From Chloroflexota bacterium (GTDB lineage Bacteria > Chloroflexota > Anaerolineae > Promineifilales > Promineifilaceae): a DNA stretch of 10,857 bases. The stretch lies in NCBI GenBank assembly GCA_008501785.1, contig QQUD01000165.1, forward strand, positions 1 to 10,857. Direction: 5' to 3'. Made by a program: the position numbers and the translations under genes. The notes beneath the pieces were generated by a model. It did not search any database. It was not told the DNA's origin and saw nothing but the letters and a program-made list of their open reading frames with translations. Shown here piece by piece: positions 5,839-10,857 of this stretch (its first letter is position 1; every line of letters begins with the position of its first letter).

Positions 5839-5996
5839 GTAAGGAGTTGCGAAACAATTTTCTCTCACACCTAAATAGCGCGTCCGAGATTGAGTTCTCG
5901 GAGTGGAGGCTTTAGCCGGAACCGTTCCGGCTAAAGCCTCCACTCCGAACCGGGAAGAGGTCTGTTGGATAGCTGTTTAATCGTTTCGCATCTTAC
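5839..5996. repeat. Imperfect long-range inverted repeat enclosing the xylF-xylG spacer
   Basis: GTAAG (5839-5843) and TGCGAAAC (5848-5855) are complementary to CTTAC (5992-5996) and GTTTCGCA (5983-5990), with a small asymmetric internal loop. The arms enclose about 127 bp holding the 51-bp palindrome. It may be the terminal repeats of a small non-autonomous element or a long-range mRNA stem ending 5 nt before the xylG ATG. No target-site duplication is visible. The rest of the 275-bp spacer (5727-6001) shows no gene. Confidence 0.5.
5898..5948. repeat. 51-bp perfect palindrome (25-bp arms, 1-nt centre)
   Basis: The left arm 5898-5922 and right arm 5924-5948 are fully complementary around C5923. 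The sequence contains GGAGGCTTTAGCCGG and its complement. A competing arm TCCGAG (5883-5888) can also pair with CTCGGA at 5897-5902. No T-run follows, so it is not a typical terminator. It resembles REP/palindromic intergenic repeats, but no REP-associated transposase is in the window. Confidence 0.9.
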
Positions 5997-6001
5997 CGCA
6001 G

Positions 6002-7543
6002 ATGGAGAAGAGTTCAGTGAACGACGATATCATCCTCGATTTTAAAAAAGTTACCAAAGTGTTCCCTGGCGTGACTGCCCTCAGTGATGTGTCCATTCAA
6101 ATCAAGCGTGGCGAAATTCATGGGTTGTGCGGCGAAAATGGGGCTGGTAAATCAACATTAATGAAAATTCTCTCTGGTGTCTATCCCTCCAGCACGTATG
6201 AAGGTGATGTTTTTTACAATGGCAAGGAGCTAAAGTTGGAAAACAGCGCGATTCGTCAAGCAAGCGAGTTGGGCATCGCTATTGTTTATCAAGAATTAAC
6301 CCTGGTTCCCAGCATGACTGTTGGTGAAAATGTTTATCTTGGTAAAGAGCCAGTTGAAAATAGGGTTATTAACTGGAATAAACTTTACGCCAATACAGAA
6401 GAAATCCTTAATCGATATAAATTAGATGTGCCGTCTCAGGCCACCGTTAAATCATTGGGTGTTGGCAAAATGCAAATGGTAGAAATTGCCAAGGCGCTGT
6501 CTGAAGATGCCAAAGTACTGATTTTAGATGAGCCAACCAGTGCCTTAACTGAGGCGGAAATTGATAAATTGATGGAGATTCTGGAAATTTTGAAAGAGCA
6601 TGGGGTAACATGCATTTACATTACCCACAAACTCGACGAATTTTTCCGAATTACTGACAATGTTACTGTTTTACGGGATGGTGAAAAAGTGACGACGCAG
6701 CCAACCAAGCATTTAACCGAAGAGAAATTGGTTAATTATATGGTCGGACGCGAGATGACAGAACGTTTTCCGAAAGGGAACCGCCAACCTGGCAAAGTGA
6801 TATTTGAGGTTGAAGACCTGGTTGCGGAACACCCAGATGAAGCAGGGCGTAAAGTGATTAATGGAGCCAGCTTCAATCTGCGTCGCGGTGAGATTTTGGG
6901 AATTGCTGGATTGATGGGGTCTGGGCGTACGGAACTTGTGACAACTATTTTTGGCGAATTTGGCAAAATTACAAATGGCACTATCAAGCTGGAAAACCGC
7001 GAAATTAATGTGAAAAGTGCGCGGGATGCAATTGAGCTTGGCATTAGCCTGGTACCTGAGGATCGCAAAGGGCAGGGTCTGGTTTTGATGCAATCCATTT
7101 TAAAAAATGTCTCTTTACCAAATCTAAACCAGTTTGCCGGGTTCTTTTCTTTAGATAAAGATGCCGAACTTCATGCAAGTATGGATCAGGCAAAGAGCCT
7201 GTCCATTAAGGCCCCCAATTTACAAATCAATTGTGATGCTTTGTCTGGAGGTAACCAGCAAAAAGTTGTGATTGCTAAGTGGCTCATGTCGCAGCCGAAA
7301 ATTTTGATTATGGATGATCCAACCCGTGGTGTTGATGTGGGCGCAAAATATGAGATTTATAAGCTCATGAACCAACTGGCTGAAAGCGGGGTTTCGATCA
7401 TTATGATTTCGAGTGAATTGGAAGAGGTGTTGGGGATGAGTGACCGGGTGATGGTAATGCATGAAGGTCATTCGAGCGAGACGCTGGATATTGCTGACGT
7501 GACCCAAGAGAAAATAATGGCATTAGCTACAGGGATTGGCTAA
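6002..7543 (+). CDS. xylG: Sugar ABC transporter ATP-binding protein, XylG type (two nucleotide-binding domains)
   Basis: This 513-residue protein has the duplicated ATPase layout of the RbsA/XylG/MglA family. NBD1 has Walker A GENGAGKST (44-52), signature LGVGKMQMVEIAKAL (about 152), Walker B LILDEPTSAL and the switch His in THKLDEF. NBD2 has the family-typical degenerate Walker A GLMGSGRTEL (about 303), signature LSGGNQQKV (414) and MDDPTRGVDVGAKYEIYK (437-454). In NBD2 the usual catalytic Glu is Asp439. It powers pentose import together with XylH. Start choice is open. The ATG at 6002 has no Shine-Dalgarno, whereas GTG at 6017 (giving MNDDIILDFKKVTKVF) has GGAG 9 bp upstream and fits family N-termini better. 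The ATG is kept here as the longer form. Confidence 0.92.
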   Translation: MEKSSVNDDIILDFKKVTKVFPGVTALSDVSIQIKRGEIHGLCGENGAGKSTLMKILSGVYPSSTYEGDVFYNGKELKLENSAIRQASELGIAIVYQELTLVPSMTVGENVYLGKEPVENRVINWNKLYANTEEILNRYKLDVPSQATVKSLGVGKMQMVEIAKALSEDAKVLILDEPTSALTEAEIDKLMEILEILKEHGVTCIYITHKLDEFFRITDNVTVLRDGEKVTTQPTKHLTEEKLVNYMVGREMTERFPKGNRQPGKVIFEVEDLVAEHPDEAGRKVINGASFNLRRGEILGIAGLMGSGRTELVTTIFGEFGKITNGTIKLENREINVKSARDAIELGISLVPEDRKGQGLVLMQSILKNVSLPNLNQFAGFFSLDKDAELHASMDQAKSLSIKAPNLQINCDALSGGNQQKVVIAKWLMSQPKILIMDDPTRGVDVGAKYEIYKLMNQLAESGVSIIMISSELEEVLGMSDRVMVMHEGHSSETLDIADVTQEKIMALATGIG

Positions 7544-7561
7544 TCAAGCTTCTCGGGCTCT

Positions 7562-7609
7562 GGCCGGTCTCCTGACCGTGCCAGGTGCGGCGCGGTCAGG
7601 AGACCGGCC
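7562..7609. repeat. 21-bp-stem hairpin between xylG and xylH
   Basis: Bases 7562-7582 pair with 7589-7609 (one G-U), leaving a 6-nt loop, AGGTGC. The outer 17 bp form a perfect inverted repeat including GGTCTCCTGACC. No T-run follows, so it is unlikely to terminate transcription. It is more likely a dispersed palindromic repeat or an mRNA-stability element. The xylH Shine-Dalgarno (AAGGAG, 7634-7639) lies 25 bp beyond it. Confidence 0.88.
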
Positions 7610-7646
7610 GCAGCAACGATAAGATTACTTTGCAAGGAGATTTTCT

Positions 7647-8861
7647 ATGAAAATTGCAGCTACTTCAACAGAACAACCAGCTCCCCCGAAATTGGGATCG
7701 GAGCTGCCAAAGATGTTTCGTCGGAATATCCAAACGTATGCCATTATTTTGGCGCTTGTTTTTATCTGGATATTTTTTGCATTTATGACGGATGGCAATT
7801 ATTTGCGTCCACAAAACTTTTCTAACTTATTTCGCCAAATGACGGTGACTGCTTTTCTCGGTATCGGGATGGTTTTGGTGATTGTTACCGGGAATATTGA
7901 CCTGTCGGTGGGGAAATTGGCCGGATTTGTGTCGGTGGTTGTTGCTTATTTTCAAGCGAATATTTGGACGAATATTTTTCCTGAGCAAGCAATTATAGCT
8001 GCAACATTATCCGTTTTTATTGGTTTAGCAGTTGGGGCGCTGTTTGGGGTGATTCAGGGATATATTATTTCTATTTTGAATGTCCCGTCGTTTATTGTGA
8101 CATTGGGTGGCATGTTTATTTTGAATGGTGCTATTTTGTTGGTGACACAAGGTAAAACGATTCCAGCCAATCAGCCAGCTATTTCGATAATTGCACAGGG
8201 ATATCTTTCTGCAACGATTGGCTGGATTTTGGCGGCTTTGATTGTGGCTTATATCTTTTTGAGTATGTTCCGTGGTCGCCAAAAGAAGCGGGAGCATGGG
8301 TTTACGTTGCGCAATATTTATCTCGACATAGGCATGTCTACATTTTTTGCGTTTGGGGTTGTGGTATACGTTTATATTGTGAATCAATATAACGGTGTGC
8401 AAAATCCGGTGCTTTTGCTGGCTGTGGCGACGGTTGTGATGTCTTATATGGCAAGCAATACGCGATTTGGTCGGTATGCTTATGCGATTGGTGGTAATCG
8501 TGAAGCGGCTCGCTTGTCCGGTATTAACATTCGCAAAAATGTCTTTTTGGTATTTGTGTTGATGGGTTTTTTGTGCGGTGTGGCTGGTGTTGTGCTGGCA
8601 TCGTATGTGGGCTATGGTACGATTGCAGCAGGACAGGGGTATGAGCTGGATGCGATTGCGGCCGCGATTTTGGGTGGCACATCTACATTGGGTGGTGTGG
8701 GCACGATTTGGGGTGCTTTGATTGGTGCTTTGATTATGTCAAGCCTGTCGAATGGTTTGCAGCTTTTGAATGTGGCTCCTTCGTGGCAGTATCTTTTGAA
8801 AGGTCTTGTGCTGGTGTTGGCGGTTTATGCTGACGTGACTTTTAAGAAACGAAGCAATTAA
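7647..8861 (+). CDS. xylH: Sugar ABC transporter permease, XylH type
   Basis: This 404-residue integral membrane protein of the BPD_transp_2 (RbsC/XylH) family has about ten hydrophobic segments. The cytoplasmic N-terminus is short and Pro-rich, before YAIILALVFIWIFFAF. Family landmarks are GNIDLSVGKLAGF (about 82), NVPSFIVTLGGMFILNG (about 144), the coupling-loop motif GGNREAARLSGINIRKN (about 280) and the C-terminal AAAILGGTSTLGGVGTIWG. The charged insertion FRGRQKKREHGF near 209 and the overall length match XylH (393 residues in E. coli) rather than the shorter RbsC. The start is well supported by AAGGAG 7 bp before the ATG. It is third in the xylF-xylG-xylH order, 103 bp after xylG with a hairpin between, and is followed by a terminator. 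It forms the membrane channel for pentose import. Confidence 0.92.
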   Translation: MKIAATSTEQPAPPKLGSELPKMFRRNIQTYAIILALVFIWIFFAFMTDGNYLRPQNFSNLFRQMTVTAFLGIGMVLVIVTGNIDLSVGKLAGFVSVVVAYFQANIWTNIFPEQAIIAATLSVFIGLAVGALFGVIQGYIISILNVPSFIVTLGGMFILNGAILLVTQGKTIPANQPAISIIAQGYLSATIGWILAALIVAYIFLSMFRGRQKKREHGFTLRNIYLDIGMSTFFAFGVVVYVYIVNQYNGVQNPVLLLAVATVVMSYMASNTRFGRYAYAIGGNREAARLSGINIRKNVFLVFVLMGFLCGVAGVVLASYVGYGTIAAGQGYELDAIAAAILGGTSTLGGVGTIWGALIGALIMSSLSNGLQLLNVAPSWQYLLKGLVLVLAVYADVTFKKRSN

Positions 8862-8881
8862 GAGTTTTTAATTGAATATGA

Positions 8882-8919
8882 GAGGGCAGAGTTCTATTTC
8901 CTGCCCTTTTCTTTTTTTT
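8882..8919 (+). terminator. Intrinsic terminator of the xyl operon
   Basis: The stem AGGGCAG (8883-8889) pairs with CTGCCCT (8901-8907) across an 11-nt loop and is followed by a long T-rich run to 8919. It lies 20 bp after the xylH stop codon and ends the operon. Confidence 0.85.
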
Positions 8920-9010
8920 AGGGCGGCTTATGCGGCCTGGTTGTGTTTGGGTTGGAGGATGAAGAAGATGGTATATACGAATAGGAAGAATACGGATTTT
9001 TTAGGATGAA

Positions 9011-9262
9011 ATGGAAAGCGGTTTGATGGAACTTGCTGGGTGTCATGCCAGGTTTGATAGTTTTCGGGGGTGGCCTGCGTGTGTTTTGGAAAATGAGTAT
9101 GTGCGGCTGGTGGCGCTGCCGGAGGTAAACGGCCGTATTTCCACCTACAGCCTCGGACCGCATACGTTTGTGGTTGAAAACGGCCGTTTTCCCAATCCCA
9201 CATCCACCTCACTGGGCGATTTGGTATGTTTAGGGAATATGACTCTTTCAAAGTTTCATCCG
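9011..9262 (+). pseudogene. Truncated N-terminus of a possible mutarotase-like (beta-sandwich) protein
   Basis: The ATG at 9011 has AGGA 4 bp upstream. The first about 80 residues (MESGLMELAGCHARFDSFRG, then WPACVLENEYVRLVALPEVNGRISTYSLG...) read like the start of aldose-1-epimerase-like proteins, where 'LEN..VRLVVLPE.GGRI' forms the first strands. That family is usually about 300 residues. Here the frame runs from about residue 85 into DNA that is antisense to the PAS gene and stops at 9340, so only the N-terminus survives. Two ACGGCCGT palindromes (9129, 9180) suggest the fragment is native to the genome. A mutarotase downstream of a xylose importer would make metabolic sense. The family call is tentative; the truncation is better supported. 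Confidence 0.5.
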
Positions 9263-9263
9263 G

Positions 9264-10857
9264 TTAATCGCTTAAAAGTGGATCATTGGCCATCGGTGTC
9301 AGGCCAGCATCTTCTATTTGAGTGCGCAGTTTTTTTATGACCTTCTTCAATTCTGCCATTCGAACTTCCCTCCCAACCATCAAGTCAAACAGCTTTTGAC
9401 GTTCTTCCATTTTAGTTTGAACTTCCTTGGTACGCTGCTCAACTTTTTTCTCCAAGTCATTGCGATAGTTTTCCAACTCTGTTTCTGTCTGCTTTCGCTC
9501 GCTAATATCAGTCGATACACTAATTACTGCAGATATTTCCCTTTTATCATTACAAACAGGAGTATCAGACACAAAAGAGGGGAAGATAGTTCCATCACGA
9601 TGTTGAACTTCAAATTCACCAGACCAACTATTCCCGGCATTTAAGGTTTCCATAATGTCAGCAGCCTGTTCTTTAGACAAACGGGGAACTGTCACATCAA
9701 CAATATTTTGTCCTACGGCTTCCTCAGATGCCCACCCATATGTTTTCTCCGCAAATGGATTCCAGTAGATAATTTCCCCGTCAGGGTTTGTAACGATTAC
9801 GCTCTGCTCAACTGCTTTTAGAAGATTAGCTTGAAAGCGGATCGCATCTTCCGCTTCTTTCTGATCAGTTATGTCAATCAAAATCGACATAATTAGTTGC
9901 TGACCACTTATATTTAACAATTCTCCCGATCCTATTGCCCAACCTATTGTTCCATCCTTTTTCCTGTAATTTATAATTGAACTATCAACTTTCCCATATT
10001 CTTCTAATCTCTTTTGAAGCTCGATATCTTTTTCATGGTCAACAATCATATTGAATTCATCAATATTTTGCCCGATAAGTTCTTCTTCAGCATAACCAAA
10101 TAATGTTTTAAAGGCATTATTCATATCAATAAAATTCCTGCTAATAGGATCTAACAGGAAAATTGCCATTGGGCTTCTTTCAAATATTTTAGAAAACTTT
10201 TCTTCACTTTCAGCTAATGCCTCAGAAGCCTGTTTGCGCTCAGTGATATCGTTGCTCACGCCAATAAATCCGATTTTTTCCCCATTTTTGTCCTTAAGAT
10301 AGGTGTTAACAATATGGACAGGCAGTCTTGAGCCATCCTTTCTTTTTACTGAGTATTCACCTTCCCAATGACCATCTCTGTTGAGATCCTCAAAATTTTT
10401 CAGAGTTTCTTCTTTAAGTTCTTCTGCACCTAATAACTCAATAATATCTTTGCCAATGGCTTCATCCTTTTTCCATTGATACAGCGTTTCGGCATGGTCG
10501 TTCCATGAAAGTATTTTATTATCAAAGTCGATTGTAATGATGGCACTATCTACTTGCTCAATCAAAGATGCCTGGAGATATATTTTTTCTTCAGCTTTTT
10601 TACTTTCGGTGATATTTCTGAAATATCCGATCAAGCCATTTGTTTGATTCTGTGCGTCGAAAATTGGCATAAAGGTTCCAGTAAAAAACTCTGCTTCCCC
10701 AGATAGAGAAATCAAAGATGTCTCAAAATGCATTGGTTTGCCGCTTTTCATTACTTTTTTCTTGGCTTCGACAATGGTCTCCGCTTCTTCTTGTGGCAAA
10801 AAGTCATAATCAGTTTTGCCAAGTATATCCTCCTCTGTTAGCCCTAACTGGGGGTTT
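9264..10857 (-). CDS. Multi-PAS sensor protein without visible kinase domain (5' end outside window)
   Basis: The frame stays open to the right edge. The TTG at 10799 is not a start, because upstream codons read NPQLGLTEEDILGKTDYDF, an ordinary PAS segment. Four PAS units follow: a partial one ending YFRNITESKKAEE, then about 10577-10232 (ends NDITERKQ), about 10217-9851 (ends IDITDQKEAED) and about 9851-9491 (ends STDISERKQ). Each shows the typical 'G....E.IG' and PAC 'DITE.K' elements. A coiled-coil tail follows, with LMVGREVRMAELKKVIKKLR and AGLTPMANDPLLSD, then TAA. No His-box, ATPase, GGDEF or other output domain is present. The tail motif is known to me from Chloroflexota and deltaproteobacterial PAS proteins, where it may end the protein or lead into a histidine kinase. 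The protein is probably cytoplasmic in the visible part. Its signal is unknown. Confidence 0.88.
   Translation of the reverse strand, partial: NPQLGLTEEDILGKTDYDFLPQEEAETIVEAKKKVMKSGKPMHFETSLISLSGEAEFFTGTFMPIFDAQNQTNGLIGYFRNITESKKAEEKIYLQASLIEQVDSAIITIDFDNKILSWNDHAETLYQWKKDEAIGKDIIELLGAEELKEETLKNFEDLNRDGHWEGEYSVKRKDGSRLPVHIVNTYLKDKNGEKIGFIGVSNDITERKQASEALAESEEKFSKIFERSPMAIFLLDPISRNFIDMNNAFKTLFGYAEEELIGQNIDEFNMIVDHEKDIELQKRLEEYGKVDSSIINYRKKDGTIGWAIGSGELLNISGQQLIMSILIDITDQKEAEDAIRFQANLLKAVEQSVIVTNPDGEIIYWNPFAEKTYGWASEEAVGQNIVDVTVPRLSKEQAADIMETLNAGNSWSGEFEVQHRDGTIFPSFVSDTPVCNDKREISAVISVSTDISERKQTETELENYRNDLEKKVEQRTKEVQTKMEERQKLFDLMVGREVRMAELKKVIKKLRTQIEDAGLTPMANDPLLSD

Noticed and set aside
8928..9008. 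Minus-strand frame ending KKSVFFLFVYTIFFILQPKHNQAA, possibly a lost membrane-protein C-terminus
   Set aside because: Only about 25 residues look membrane-like. The rest of the frame is antisense to the mutarotase-like fragment, and no start or SD supports it.
10797..10799. TTG as start of the PAS protein
   Set aside because: Upstream in-frame codons to the edge encode a normal PAS segment (GKTDYDF), so the true start is outside the window.
9264..10857. Absence of ACGGCCGT from the PAS gene as proof of horizontal transfer
   Set aside because: At the window's density only about one site is expected in 1.6 kb, and the native xylG-xylH stretch also lacks it. The absence is not informative.

Overview
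The window looks like a chromosomal segment of a bacterium from the Chloroflexota, probably the Anaerolineae or Ardenticatenia side. This is an inference from three things: the Ala/Glu/Pro-rich linker after the lipobox of the sugar-binding lipoprotein, the style of the multi-PAS sensor with its MVGREVRMAELK tail, and the intergenic palindromes. No rRNA, tRNA, CRISPR array, transposase or phage gene was seen.

Layout: (i) 2-799 (+), the 3' end of a multi-pass membrane protein of unknown function. (ii) 858-1568 (-), a membrane-anchored YceI-like protein. (iii) 1589-1643, a 22-bp-stem hairpin built of octamers. (iv) 1655-2905 (-), a ROK/XylR-type repressor. (v) 2906-3494, a 589-bp divergent control region with a good sigma-70-type promoter, several palindromes, a C-rich/G4-capable tract and a roughly 350-nt leader with competing hairpins. 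(vi) 3495-8861 (+), a D-xylose-type ABC importer in the order binding protein, ATPase, permease (xylFGH), with a hairpin in each intercistronic gap and a terminator after the permease. (vii) 9011-9262 (+), the N-terminal remnant of what may be a mutarotase-like protein. (viii) 9264 to the right edge (-), a multi-PAS sensor that ends without a visible output domain.

The most unusual object is the binding protein. One 743-residue lipoprotein carries two complete XylF domains in tandem, about 94% identical, joined by a 16-residue acidic linker behind one signal peptide. About 100 codons differ synonymously against 21 amino-acid changes, so this is not an assembly echo. It looks like a maintained internal duplication that puts two sugar-binding modules on one anchor. 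The ROK protein probably represses this divergent operon and releases it when sugar binds. The terminator after the binding-protein gene should let it be made in excess over XylG and XylH.

A second signal cuts across genes. The palindromic octamer ACGGCCGT occurs nine times in 10.9 kb (about 0.17 expected for a random 8-mer), in all three codon phases and often inside longer palindromes. That is reminiscent of HIP1 in cyanobacteria.
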